From the NCBI RefSeq assembly GCF_900313065.1, contig NZ_OMPU01000013.1, positions 496,001-560,000 of the forward strand: DNA of 64,000 nt, read 5' to 3'. Position 1 is the stretch's first letter; the number at the start of each line of letters is the position of its first letter. Source of the DNA: Kiloniella sp. EL199. Lineage in GTDB: Bacteria > Pseudomonadota > Alphaproteobacteria > Kiloniellales > Kiloniellaceae. Position numbers and translations under genes: made by a program. Below the pieces are notes generated by a model that was given only the letters and a program-made list of their open reading frames with translations, made no database searches and was not told the DNA's origin. This document shows positions 26,855-34,958 of this stretch, one piece after another.

Positions 26855-27634
26855 TTACCCGAACAGAATGTCGGTGAGATCTTTGTAGTCTTCGGCAATC
26901 CATGTTGGTTTGTGTTCAGCGTACTCACCGTCTTTTCGGTTGGCGACACCCGTCAGAATCAGGATGGATTTCATCCCTGCTTTATGGCCGGCAAGAATAT
27001 CAGTGAATAGATTATCTCCGATAATTACGCATTGATCAGCGGGTTTTCCGATGCGTTTCAAGGCCGCATCCATAATAGGTTTTTCGGGTTTTCCAAAAAT
27101 TTCAGGTTCTTTGTTTGTGGCGGCCTGAACAGCAGCAACCAATGGTCCTGCTTCGGGCAAGGTGCCATCTTCGACCGTAATCAACCGGTCTGTATTGGTT
27201 GCTATGAAGCGGGCGCCCCTATCGATAAATCGCAGGGCGTTGCTTAATTTTTCATAGTTGATACTGCGGTCATAGCTGACGACAACGGCATCGGCTTCAT
27301 GGTCTGTGGTACTATCCACAATAACCATACCAGCTTTTTTGAGAGTCTCTTTAAGCGGTTCTTCCCCAAGACAATAGATCTTTGTTCCGGGGGTTAGTCC
27401 TGTTGCAACAGCCTGTGCAGAGGTGAGAACATCATCTTCTGTACAGGGAATGCCCATAGATACCAATTGATCTGCGACGGCTGCAGGGTGTCTATTGCCA
27501 CGGTTGGTTACAAACAAAAAGGGAATGTTACGTTCTTTCAATGTGGTAATGAACTCACTTGCGCCGGGAATAGCATCTGTTCCTCGGTAAACTGTGCCAT
27601 CAAGATCAAATAAAAGGGCCGAGATATTATGCAT
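26855..27634 (-). CDS. HAD-IIA family phosphatase (NagD-like)
   Basis: 259 residues from ATG 27634, chosen for the AAGAGGA site upstream. Motif I DLDGTVYRG (nucleophile Asp), motif II VTNRGNR, and the late KPEKPIMDAALKRI with GDNLFTDILAGHKAGM (motif IV region) define the HAD-IIA group that includes NagD and phosphoglycolate-phosphatase-like enzymes. It dephosphorylates small phosphorylated metabolites in the cytoplasm; the natural substrate cannot be told. A terminator hairpin (27686-27714) separates it from the genes upstream on the same strand. Confidence 0.85.
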   Translation of the reverse strand: MHNISALLFDLDGTVYRGTDAIPGASEFITTLKERNIPFLFVTNRGNRHPAAVADQLVSMGIPCTEDDVLTSAQAVATGLTPGTKIYCLGEEPLKETLKKAGMVIVDSTTDHEADAVVVSYDRSINYEKLSNALRFIDRGARFIATNTDRLITVEDGTLPEAGPLVAAVQAATNKEPEIFGKPEKPIMDAALKRIGKPADQCVIIGDNLFTDILAGHKAGMKSILILTGVANRKDGEYAEHKPTWIAEDYKDLTDILFG

Positions 27635-27673
27635 TAACAAAGTCCTCTTGAAATCTGTTGTGGCTTAATAGCA

Positions 27674-27764
27674 GATTTCATTGTGAATAAAAAAGCCCAA
27701 CCTTTCGGTCGGGCTTTGGTTTGTTTTATGGGGTCAATTTTGGAGGTCGAATCACATATTGCTT
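27674..27764. repeat. Direct repeat, copy A (partner 30664-30766)
   Basis: About 90 bases spanning the terminator and the end of doxX are nearly identical (roughly 95% by eye) to 30664-30766. The PLP-lyase and MocR genes lie between the copies. A second block, 27766-27850, matches 31066-31135 more loosely. Confidence 0.85.
27686..27720 (-). terminator. Intrinsic terminator, copy A of a duplicated element
   Basis: On the minus strand AAAGCCCGACC-GAAA-GGTTGGGCTTTTTT forms a stable stem with a G-U pair and six T residues. It ends transcription coming from the PLP-lyase gene and stands 50 bases before the HAD gene. An almost identical copy (B) is at 30684-30716; see the doxX duplication. Confidence 0.8.
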
Positions 27765-27860
27765 GTACTGAATTGTTCGAGAACCTGAAAGATATTGCTT
27801 CCTTTGACAAATTTAAAGGGCAGGTACCTTTAAAAAACATAAGGGATAAATACCCGGCTT
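27752..27860 (-). pseudogene. Decayed, internally deleted copy of the DoxX-family gene
   Basis: On the minus strand this stretch encodes, after a stop codon, RYLPFKFVKGSNIFQVLE, which joins directly and in frame to FSTSNM-stop. The intact doxX-like gene at 30743-31183 has RYLPFKFAKGSHLFQVLE near its N-terminus and FSTGNM-stop at its C-terminus. About 300 bases of the gene are therefore missing and a premature stop lies just upstream. Similarity extends past the stop codon through the terminator to about base 27674, so the copy arose by duplication, not chance. It is non-functional. Confidence 0.85.
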
Positions 27861-27956
27861 CTTCATATTTTTTGTTGTATCTTGAAATAGGCTTGTAGAT
27901 TTATCACCGAATATTCAAAGAAATCGGCAGCAAGGCAACGTCAGTGATATTACCCT

Positions 27957-29126
27957 CTAAGCACTTTTTGATAGGGCTTGATCTGCATCGCTCAGAAGAC
28001 TTTCTGTGGGTTCTATTCCTGTAGCCAGACGAACCATTCCTGGTTCCAATCCTTGATTTTTAAGTTCGGCATCTGTCAATCTGCTACCAAACAGAGCTGC
28101 AGGCTGGATTGCCACAGAGGTTATGCCCCCGAGACTGCTGGCGAGTTCAGGAATCTTGAGAGCTTCGATAAAATTACGCCCGCCCTGAAGTCCGCCTTTT
28201 ATGGTGAAGCTCAACAATCCCCCATAGCCATCCATCTGTTTTTGAGCCAGTTGATGTTGCGGATGACTTGATAGACCAGGATAAAATACCTGTTCAATTC
28301 GGGGATGGTCTTCTAACATTTCTGCCAGTGCTTGGGCGTTTTCATTGTGTCGTGCAATTCGCAATTCCAGAGTTCGCAAACCACGGAGGGCAAGCCAGGA
28401 GTTAAAAGGGGAGCCAATTGCTCCGTTTATTGTGTTGTAATCCCAAATACGTTTCATGATCTCATGATTGGTGAGGATTGCACCACATACTAAATCATGG
28501 TGTCCGCCGATGTATTTGGAAATACTGTGCATCACGATATCTACCCCCTGCTCAATCGGTCTCTGATTGAATGGCGTAGAAAAGGTATTATCACAAAAAG
28601 TCAAAATTTTACGGTCACGAGCCAATGTCGCTACTGCTTCTAGGTCGGTAATTTTTAAAAGCGGGTTTGATGGCGTTTCCAGCATAATAAGCTTGGTATT
28701 AGGTCGAAGTGCTCGCTCGAATGCTTCTACGGATGTTTGATCGACAAGTGTTGATTCAACGCCGAAACTTGGAAGTACAGTTTTTGTTAGTTTATGAGTA
28801 CCGATATAATGTGACTTTTGAGCTACGACATGATCGCCCACTTTCAGTAAAGCCATCATGGTTGTCGAGATAGAGGCCATTCCCGACGCGAAGATCATAC
28901 CTTCTTCAGCTCCTTCAGCTTTGGCCAATAGTTGCGAAAGCGATCTGTTATTGGGATTACCATAGCGTTGGTACAGATCTGCCGACATATCTCCCGAAAT
29001 AATTTCGAAGCGTTCAGGGCTACCAATTTTATAATTCAATGATTGATGTAATGCTGGTGATACCGCTGGGTCTTCTTCGTCATGACTGAGGAAAAAGTTC
29101 GCAATTGAATTTGTTGATTGCACCAT
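27957..29126 (-). CDS. Trans-sulfuration family PLP-dependent enzyme (cystathionine/methionine gamma-lyase type)
   Basis: 389 residues, standard length. Motifs: YQRYGNPNNRSLSQLLA, FASGMASISTTMMALL, and the PLP lysine K204 in MHSISKYIGGHHDLV, with LRGLRTLELRIARH and a final GMVRLATGIEPTESLL. The family includes cystathionine gamma-synthase, cystathionine beta/gamma-lyases and methionine gamma-lyase; SISKYIGGHHD is not decisive among them. GGAAGGG precedes the ATG. It is divergent from a MocR-type regulator, which suggests PLP-dependent amino-acid control of this gene. Both genes lie between two copies of a doxX fragment. Confidence 0.85.
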   Translation of the reverse strand: MVQSTNSIANFFLSHDEEDPAVSPALHQSLNYKIGSPERFEIISGDMSADLYQRYGNPNNRSLSQLLAKAEGAEEGMIFASGMASISTTMMALLKVGDHVVAQKSHYIGTHKLTKTVLPSFGVESTLVDQTSVEAFERALRPNTKLIMLETPSNPLLKITDLEAVATLARDRKILTFCDNTFSTPFNQRPIEQGVDIVMHSISKYIGGHHDLVCGAILTNHEIMKRIWDYNTINGAIGSPFNSWLALRGLRTLELRIARHNENAQALAEMLEDHPRIEQVFYPGLSSHPQHQLAQKQMDGYGGLLSFTIKGGLQGGRNFIEALKIPELASSLGGITSVAIQPAALFGSRLTDAELKNQGLEPGMVRLATGIEPTESLLSDADQALSKSA

Positions 29127-29171
29127 TTTTGCCCTTCCGATTTCAGAATTGGGTTGCTCTTAGTCGTAAGC

Positions 29172-29207
29172 TAGATCAAAATTGATCTATGAAGCAATGA
29201 TTATAAT
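29172..29207. promoter_or_regulatory. Divergent control region: palindrome and -10 box of the PLP-lyase/MocR pair
   Basis: TAGATCAA (29172-29179) and TTGATCTA (29182-29189) form a perfect 8-base inverted repeat with a 2-base spacer, a likely operator. TATAAT at 29202-29207 is a good -10 box for the MocR gene; its ATG at 29219 is only 11 bases further and no ribosome-binding site lies between, so the mRNA may be almost leaderless. Confidence 0.55.
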
Positions 29208-29218
29208 GGACTATAGCA

Positions 29219-30625
29219 ATGTGGTTGCCCAAAACCCTAAAGGCCGATGGGCCCAGATATTTAGCTATTTTAAGTGCTCTTGAAGCGGATATCGCTTCCG
29301 GGGCAGTTGAAGATGGTTTACCACTGGCTCCGCAACGTGAGTTGGCCTTTCAACTGGGTATCAGTGTTGGGACAGTGGTTCGTGCTTATTCAATTGCTAA
29401 ACAGCGTGGATTGGTTTCAGGAGAAGTTGGGCGAGGAACTTTTGTCAATGCACGCAAAGCTCTAGCAGAAGAGGACTATTTCGGAGATGGAAGTGGTCAC
29501 TTCGCAACGAATACTTCTGATCAAATTGATCTCTCGTTAAACATTTCCCCACCATTGAGAGAAGCTGATCAGATTGGCAACGCATTGAGGAGTATTTCGG
29601 GAGATGCTCAGCTGGCTCAGATGATACGTTATGGAGTACATCTTGGACCACAAAAAAGCCGCAGAATACTTGCGGAATGGGTTACTGAAACAAGTCATGA
29701 TAATTTACGGCCTTCGCCAGAACAGATCGCATTAAGTGGAGGTGCTCAGCAGGCGATATGGGCGATTTGTTCGGGGAAGATTCGGCCTGGTGATACTATC
29801 TTGGCGGAAAGTTCAACTTTTGCAGGCATTAAATCAGTTGCAGGCCTTTTAGGGGCAACTGTACACGGTGTCGACATGGATGAGCAGGGGCTTTTGCCTG
29901 ATGCCTTGGATAAGGCGATTTCTTTAACCAATGCACGCATTTTATATGTAATGCCAACACTCCAAAATCCTACGGGAATTACAATGCCAGAGGAGCGACG
30001 TAAGGCAATTTTATCTGTAGTGGCCAAGAATGATATTCTCGTAATTGAGGATGATGTGTATGGGTTCTTAAAGCCGGATGCTCCTCCGCCTCTTGCAGCT
30101 AAACTTCCAGAGAAAGTTTACTATGTGAGTAGCTTTTCAAAATCAGTCGCACCGGGGTTGCGCGTAGGATATTGCGTTTTTCCTGACCATATGAAGACTG
30201 GAATTGAAGCTGCTTTGAGGGCGACGTGCTGGATGAACCCACCAATAATGTCAGAGCTAGTTATGCAGTTGATTGAACGACGCGAGATTGAAAGTATTGT
30301 GACATCTCGCATTTCTACTGCTCGATCACGTCTGTCAATCGCACGCGAGAAACTTGGCTCAACATTTCCGGATTTAGACTGGTCCACCCCAAGATACCAT
30401 CTTTGGTTATCACAACCTGACAATGCGTCTGCGGAACGCTTTGTGAGGCTTGCTCAAGAAGCTGGTGTTTTGGTCTCACCCCCCGAAACTGTTGCTTCTG
30501 ATGCTTCTTCGCCTTCTGGTATACGAGTTTGTCTTGGCTGCCCCTTGGATGAAGAAACACTTATTATTGCACTAGACCGTATGACCTCAATAGATTTTAC
30601 GCATTGGAATTTTTCTACGATATAA
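29219..30625 (+). CDS. MocR/PdxR-type GntR regulator with aminotransferase domain
   Basis: 468 residues. The N-terminal winged helix domain is GntR-like (LPLAPQRELAFQLGISVGTVVRAYSIAKQRGLVSGEVGRGTFV). The rest is a class I aminotransferase fold: LSGGAQQAIWAICSG, MPTLQNPTGITM, VIEDDVYGF and the PLP lysine motif SSFSKSVAPGLRVGY. Such regulators sense PLP or its adduct with an amino compound and control neighbouring genes. Its divergent partner is the trans-sulfuration enzyme, the most likely target. The gene ends 60 bases before the copy B terminator. Confidence 0.9.
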   Translation: MWLPKTLKADGPRYLAILSALEADIASGAVEDGLPLAPQRELAFQLGISVGTVVRAYSIAKQRGLVSGEVGRGTFVNARKALAEEDYFGDGSGHFATNTSDQIDLSLNISPPLREADQIGNALRSISGDAQLAQMIRYGVHLGPQKSRRILAEWVTETSHDNLRPSPEQIALSGGAQQAIWAICSGKIRPGDTILAESSTFAGIKSVAGLLGATVHGVDMDEQGLLPDALDKAISLTNARILYVMPTLQNPTGITMPEERRKAILSVVAKNDILVIEDDVYGFLKPDAPPPLAAKLPEKVYYVSSFSKSVAPGLRVGYCVFPDHMKTGIEAALRATCWMNPPIMSELVMQLIERREIESIVTSRISTARSRLSIAREKLGSTFPDLDWSTPRYHLWLSQPDNASAERFVRLAQEAGVLVSPPETVASDASSPSGIRVCLGCPLDEETLIIALDRMTSIDFTHWNFSTI

Positions 30626-30663
30626 TGAAGCCTCACTTCTCGATGTAAATATACTGCAAGGGG

Positions 30664-30766
30664 AGATTTCATTGCCAATAAAAAAGCCCAACCTTTCGGT
30701 CGGGCTTTGGTTTGTTTTATGTGGCCAATTTTGGAGATCGAATCACATATTGCCTGTACTGAATTT
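30664..30766. repeat. Direct repeat, copy B, with bidirectional terminator 30684-30716
   Basis: Nearly identical to 27674-27764. It contains AAGCCCAACC-TTTC-GGTCGGGCTT, a stem usable on both strands. On the minus strand, six T residues follow and end the doxX gene. On the plus strand GGTTTGTTTT follows and can end the MocR gene. Confidence 0.85.
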
Positions 30767-31183
30767 GGGGTCGGTTCCCAGATGTTTCAAGAGGGGAACA
30801 AATTCGTCCCGACGCAGGTACATGATGATTAGGCCAGAAAACCAGACGCCGACAGCCTGTGTGAAGAGTTTCCCGCCATCATTATACGGGTCGATGCCCA
30901 GTGGAGTGAAGACGTGGAAGAAAATAGCACCGGTCATCAGAGCCAGTGACAGCAAGCCGCCAAGAGATTGAAGTCTTGGAATGAAAAGCAAAATACAGGC
31001 AAGTAGCTCTGCACCACCTGTCAAGTAGCGACCATGGGGCTCAAACCACGCCAGCCCACTCCAATCTTCGAGAACTTGAAAGAGATGACTTCCCTTGGCA
31101 AATTTAAAGGGCAGGTATCTTAAAAAAACATAGGCGATAAATATCGCAAGCAAATATGGCAGTACTTTTTTGATCATAGACAT
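30743..31183 (-). CDS. DoxX-like family membrane protein
   Basis: 146 residues with four hydrophobic segments (LLAIFIAYVFLRYL, YLTGGAELLACILLFIP, GLLSLALMTGAIFFHV and GVWFSGLIIMYL). FARKGSH-type and EPHGRYLTGGAELLA-type motifs are those of the DoxX/DoxD family of small inner-membrane proteins of poorly known role (some relate to quinone- or thiosulfate-linked redox). GGGGAG precedes the ATG. It lies 108 bases downstream of the HugZ-like gene. A deleted copy of it lies at 27752-27860. Confidence 0.87.
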   Translation of the reverse strand: MSMIKKVLPYLLAIFIAYVFLRYLPFKFAKGSHLFQVLEDWSGLAWFEPHGRYLTGGAELLACILLFIPRLQSLGGLLSLALMTGAIFFHVFTPLGIDPYNDGGKLFTQAVGVWFSGLIIMYLRRDEFVPLLKHLGTDPKFSTGNM

Positions 31184-31291
31184 TTATTTTACTCCCCAAG
31201 TCTGTGTTCCAGTAAAGATCTGTGTTCCATGAAGTGCATATGACTTTTTAAATGATCAAGCGCCAGTAACATTTTTGATAACAAGTTGTTA

Positions 31292-32089
31292 TCAGGATGT
31301 TCGTTCCTTTGTGGCTCGGGCTTCTTTGGTTTGGGAAACCAGTGCATTTCTGGCTTCGATGGTTGTGGTAACAAGTTGACTAAATGAGCATCTGGCATGA
31401 ACATGGCCGTTGTGTAGGTCCCAACCCTCTGGATCAATGCCGCACATGCGCCATTTGCCCGGATCTAACCGGAGAGTTTCTTCTGCAATCACACTAATTG
31501 CATCTGCATGGTCGCTGTTCATGTGGTCGATGATAGATGTTTCGGCTTCGATGAGTTCCTGAGATCCATGGCAATCTAGCTTTAAATCTTCCGCGGGCAC
31601 CCAAATGGCTTTTGCGAACCCGCCGATAAGATGGGCTTCCTGAATATCATAGCGATATAAGCTAAAGTCCTTGAAACCAGCATAGAGTTTCGATGCAGGA
31701 TGTCGGGTTAAAAAGCGTTGTAACATCCGGTCATTATTTGCCTTGCGCATTGTGCCAATCAAAGTAACACGTCCACCAGCCAAGGGGTCTCGATATCCGG
31801 CTGTGCCATCAAATAACATCCCGGTTTTAGGATTATGGGCCATATTCTGGCTGTGATCTGCCAGATCGGATAACATCATGTATGGCGTCGCGTCATGATC
31901 CAGTGCGACAAGCGATAATGATGCATAGGGATGCGGGCTAGAGACTGTCATTGCTTTTCCGCCGGGAGCATCAGTTGGCTTAGTGCCCGGGGAAAGTTCT
32001 GTTGCAATATAGGCTTTTGTTGCCCAACGCATAAGGTTTCGTGCTTTTTCTGCTTCGCTTGAGTTGGGGTTGGGCTTAATTTTATTCAT
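31292..32089 (-). CDS. HugZ-family heme protein (PPOX split barrel plus DUF2470)
   Basis: 265 residues. The N-terminal half is a PPOX-like barrel: HPYASLSLVALDHDATPYMMLSDLADHSQNM and GRVTLIGTMRKAN. The C-terminal half is a DUF2470 domain (SIIDHMNSDHADAISVIAEE and MCGIDPEGWDL). The combination is that of HugZ/HutZ-type proteins, linked to heme binding or heme iron use. The start follows AGGTAC. It is the first gene of a short run with doxX. The partner regions for heme uptake are not in this window. Confidence 0.85.
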   Translation of the reverse strand: MNKIKPNPNSSEAEKARNLMRWATKAYIATELSPGTKPTDAPGGKAMTVSSPHPYASLSLVALDHDATPYMMLSDLADHSQNMAHNPKTGMLFDGTAGYRDPLAGGRVTLIGTMRKANNDRMLQRFLTRHPASKLYAGFKDFSLYRYDIQEAHLIGGFAKAIWVPAEDLKLDCHGSQELIEAETSIIDHMNSDHADAISVIAEETLRLDPGKWRMCGIDPEGWDLHNGHVHARCSFSQLVTTTIEARNALVSQTKEARATKERTS

Positions 32090-32342
32090 TTTAAGTACCT
32101 GATCGAAATCCAGAGGGGTAATATGAGCACCACATTGAATTTAAAGAAAAAAAAGTAAATTTGACAATTTGTCTCTGTTTCATTGTCTAGTGTTAAAGAC
32201 AAGAAGTTATTCACTAAAACAGAGTGTAGTACTTTGGAATATTTATAAAAATTAAAAAAGATAACGGTAAATGACAACCTATTATTGATATTAACCATAA
32301 TTGAAACTATTATTCGAGGAAATGTTGCTGTTGATTTTCAGT

Positions 32343-32366
32343 GGCTTGGTTTCTATCAAGCCTTTT
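32343..32366 (+). promoter_or_regulatory. Small hairpin with T-run in the long cold-shock leader region
   Basis: GGCTTG / CAAGCC around an 8-base loop followed by TTTTGTTT. It precedes the two stronger hairpins at 32405 and 32442. Weak on its own. Confidence 0.35.
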
Positions 32367-32404
32367 GTTTGTATAGAAAATCCGGACATGTTTGTTAACG
32401 ATTG

Positions 32405-32478
32405 CCAGTATTAAGGGATACTGGTTTGGAAAAGCTACAATAAGCGGTACGCCTCTGGGGTGTGCCGCTTGTTTTTTT
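32405..32478 (+). promoter_or_regulatory. Tandem hairpins ending in a T-tract directly before the cold-shock ribosome-binding site (attenuator-like)
   Basis: Hairpin 1: CCAGTAT / ATACTGG with a 6-base loop (32405-32424). Hairpin 2: AAGCGGTACGCC / GGTGTGCCGCTT with two G-U pairs (32442-32470), followed by seven T residues (32472-32478). The T-tract runs straight into the AAGGAG (32479-32484) of the cold-shock gene. This is a terminator that would have to be bypassed for the gene to be expressed, or the end of a small upstream RNA. Seen in sequence; the regulatory role is inferred. Confidence 0.7.
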
Positions 32479-32490
32479 AAGGAGTTCATC

Positions 32491-32712
32491 TTGATACAAC
32501 AGGGGATTGTCCGTTGGTTTAGCAGCCAAAAAGGATATGGTTTCATCACACCGCAATCGGGGGGGGAAGATGCATTCGTACATTTTGCCGCGGTACAGAA
32601 ATCTGGATTGGCAGGCCTGGTTGAAGGTCAGCAAGTCGAATACGAACTGGTTGAAAGCAGAAAAGGGCGCATGGCAGCAGATAATATCAGGGTGTTACAG
32701 CCTGTCGGATAG
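32491..32712 (+). CDS. Cold-shock domain protein (CspA-like)
   Basis: 73 residues from a TTG at 32491 with an AAGGAG site 6 bases earlier. The protein starts MIQQGIVRWFSSQKGYGFITPQSGGEDAFVHFAA-type (here given in parts): GIVRWFSSQKGYGFI is RNP1 and DAFVHF is RNP2 of the nucleic-acid-binding beta-barrel. Cold-shock proteins bind single-stranded RNA and loosen structures. A terminator-like hairpin just before the ribosome-binding site suggests control of expression by attenuation. An upstream-extended frame from 32392 exists but lacks homology. Confidence 0.88.
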   Translation: MIQQGIVRWFSSQKGYGFITPQSGGEDAFVHFAAVQKSGLAGLVEGQQVEYELVESRKGRMAADNIRVLQPVG

Positions 32713-32812
32713 CGTCGCAAAACATAATTGAATGAAGATATTCCATTCGTGATATTGGTAAGCAGGGCATGATCTGTTGCCCTGTTTACTGAAACCCCAC
32801 AATCTGTAGCTT

Positions 32813-33832
32813 TTATTCTCCGGGAACGCCCTGTGACGTTGAATACTGGAAATGCAGTTCCTGATCAGGAAATACTCTGGGGTGGATGGCATGTGCTGCC
32901 ATGGCTGCTTCTGAAAAGCCGCAGAGGATAAGTTTCAACTTGTTTTCATAGGTTGCGACATCTCCGATAGCATAGATGCCGGGCTGTTTGGTTTCGCAGG
33001 TTGCTGGATTGACAAGAATGTGGCCACGTTCCAATTCGAACCCCCAGTCTGCAATAGGTCCAAGGTTTGTTGCCAATCCATAAAAGGGTAACAGGATATC
33101 AGCTTTCAGAGCACGCTCATTGCCTTTTAGATCTTTGACAATGACAGATGAAAGTTTTCCGTCTTTTCCCTTCAATTTATGAAGCTGGTAGGGAACAACC
33201 ATCTCTACTTTGTCAGTCTCTGCTAGTGCGCGCATTCTGGCAACTGACTCCGGAGCTGCCCGGAACTTGTCGCGCCTATGGACGACGTAAACTTTTTTGG
33301 CCACCTGTGGCAGTGACATGGCCCAATCCACAGCACTATCGCCTCCGCCAGCGATAACGACTGTTTTGTCGCGGAAATCTTCACGGCGTTTAACCAGATA
33401 GAAAACAGATTTGCCTTCAAAATCTTCAAGGCCATCAAGAGGGGGACGGTTAGGTCCAAAAGCCCCTGCCCCTGCCGCGATAATAACAGCTTTGCAATCA
33501 ATGACAGTGTATTTGGTTGTCGTAACGCGCCATGTGTTGTCGCTCTGTCGTGCTAAGCCACAAACCTGTTGATCGAGATGGTAAACAGGATCAAAAGGTG
33601 CTGCTTGTTGTTCCAGATGTTCTATAAGCTCTGCTGCTGCGACAGTTGGAAAGCCGGGAATGTCATAGATAGGCTTCTCTGGATAGAGAGCAGTGCATTG
33701 TCCGCCAGTTGCTTCCAAGGCATCTATCACGTGAGTTTTCATGCCAAGCATGCCGCATTGGAACACGGAAAAGAGACCGGTTGGCCCTGCACCGATAATA
33801 ATAACGTCAGTTTTCTGGATACTTTGGCCCAC
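32813..33832 (-). CDS. Ferredoxin/flavodoxin--NADP(+) reductase, thioredoxin-reductase-like
   Basis: 339 residues from a GTG at 33832, chosen because AAGGA lies 9 bases upstream; an ATG at 33856 has no site. FAD-binding GxGxxG: VIIIGAGPTGLFSVFQCGM. NADPH-binding: VVIAGGGDSAVDWAMSL and VHRRDKFRAAPES. A C-terminal GIYAIGDVATY closes the FAD site. No CxxC active-site pair of thioredoxin reductase is present in the NADPH domain, so it fits the TrxR-like ferredoxin-NADP reductases, which pass electrons between NADPH and ferredoxin or flavodoxin. It is divergent from chvI. Confidence 0.85.
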   Translation of the reverse strand: MGQSIQKTDVIIIGAGPTGLFSVFQCGMLGMKTHVIDALEATGGQCTALYPEKPIYDIPGFPTVAAAELIEHLEQQAAPFDPVYHLDQQVCGLARQSDNTWRVTTTKYTVIDCKAVIIAAGAGAFGPNRPPLDGLEDFEGKSVFYLVKRREDFRDKTVVIAGGGDSAVDWAMSLPQVAKKVYVVHRRDKFRAAPESVARMRALAETDKVEMVVPYQLHKLKGKDGKLSSVIVKDLKGNERALKADILLPFYGLATNLGPIADWGFELERGHILVNPATCETKQPGIYAIGDVATYENKLKLILCGFSEAAMAAHAIHPRVFPDQELHFQYSTSQGVPGE

Positions 33833-34178
33833 GCAGATAATCCTTATGATCGCCATAAGAGGCGGTTAGAATAGCTTCATAAAGGGCGCATTGTATGTAA
33901 GCTTTAGGGCGATTCAATAGTAGAAAAACGCCAAAACTATGTTTTTTCTTCTAAGAGGAAATGTAATTTGATCGCGATTATTGCACTGCTTAGAAAGTTT
34001 TTTGATCAAATTTTGAAAATTATCTTCCCATAAGTGCCCATTCAGGAACAAAATGCTGCCATAGTCGCGCGCCACATTGCTTAATGTGACAGGATACTTA
34101 CTATTTGATTCGCTTAAGCGAAATAAGGGAGCTGCCCCGGACAAAGGCTCGGCCCCTGAACTTGAAATGAGGAATGGC
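33833..34178. other. Intergenic region between the reductase and chvI with a 14-base palindrome
   Basis: No gene is evident in these 346 bases. It must contain divergent promoters. A perfect palindrome TTCGCTTAAGCGAA at 34109-34122 lies about 57 bases upstream of the chvI ATG. A possible -10 (TACTAT) stands at 34098-34103, which would place the palindrome at the start of the mRNA. The role is inferred. Confidence 0.45.
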
Positions 34179-34877
34179 ATGGAAGGCAACATTGTACTGG
34201 TAGATGACGACAGAAATATTTTAACGTCGGTATCTATTGCTCTTGAATCCGAAGGTTTCAAAGTTCGAACCTATACAGATGGTTCCGAAGCTTTGCGCGG
34301 AATGGCTTCCAATCCCGCAGATCTTGCCGTTCTTGATATCAAAATGCCACGAATGGATGGTATGGAGCTGTTGCGACGTATTCGTGAAAGCAACTCTATC
34401 CCTGTGATCTTCCTGACATCGAAAGATGATGAAATCGATGAAGTTTTGGGGCTGCGTATGGGGGCGGATGATTACATCACCAAGCCCTTCTCTCAACGAT
34501 TATTAGTTGAGCGAATTAGAGCATTACTGCGCCGGGAAAAAGCAAAACAGGATCTAAGCGAAGGTAAAGAAGGGGAAAAACCTATCCAGCGCGGAGAAAT
34601 GATGCTGGATGCGTCTCGTCATCTTTGCACTTGGAAAGGGAAGCACGTCAACTTGACGGTGACGGAATTTTTAATTCTCAAGGCCTTGGCCCAACGACCG
34701 GGCCATGTAAAAAACCGTGACCAGTTAATGGATGCAGCATACGGTGATGCGGTCTATGTTGACGATAGAACAATTGACAGTCATATCAAACGATTACGGA
34801 AAAAATTCAAAGAGTGTGATGACGATTTCGGCCAAATTGAAACGTTGTATGGTGTTGGCTATCGCTATCGTGAATAA
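34179..34877 (+). CDS. chvI: Two-component response regulator ChvI
   Basis: 232 residues from ATG 34179, chosen for GAGGA at 34169-34173. Receiver domain: [21 protein letters not shown], phospho-Asp in [54 protein letters not shown]-terminal OmpR winged helix ([35 protein letters not shown]). The sequence is that of ChvI, which with ChvG/ExoS controls envelope stress and host-associated genes in alphaproteobacteria. The kinase gene follows one small gene later. Confidence 0.93.
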   Translation: MEGNIVLVDDDRNILTSVSIALESEGFKVRTYTDGSEALRGMASNPADLAVLDIKMPRMDGMELLRRIRESNSIPVIFLTSKDDEIDEVLGLRMGADDYITKPFSQRLLVERIRALLRREKAKQDLSEGKEGEKPIQRGEMMLDASRHLCTWKGKHVNLTVTEFLILKALAQRPGHVKNRDQLMDAAYGDAVYVDDRTIDSHIKRLRKKFKECDDDFGQIETLYGVGYRYRE

Positions 34878-34958
34878 GCGAAATATCCAGCAAAACATCC
34901 AAAGGGGGAATAGCTGTAAAAAAAGAGCTTGGGGCTCTTGTGATACGGAGGCCTTTTG

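Noticed and set aside
31189-31437. 82-codon open frame on the minus strand at the end of the HugZ-like gene
   Set aside because: It overlaps the HugZ-like gene in another frame, has no ribosome-binding site and resembles no family.
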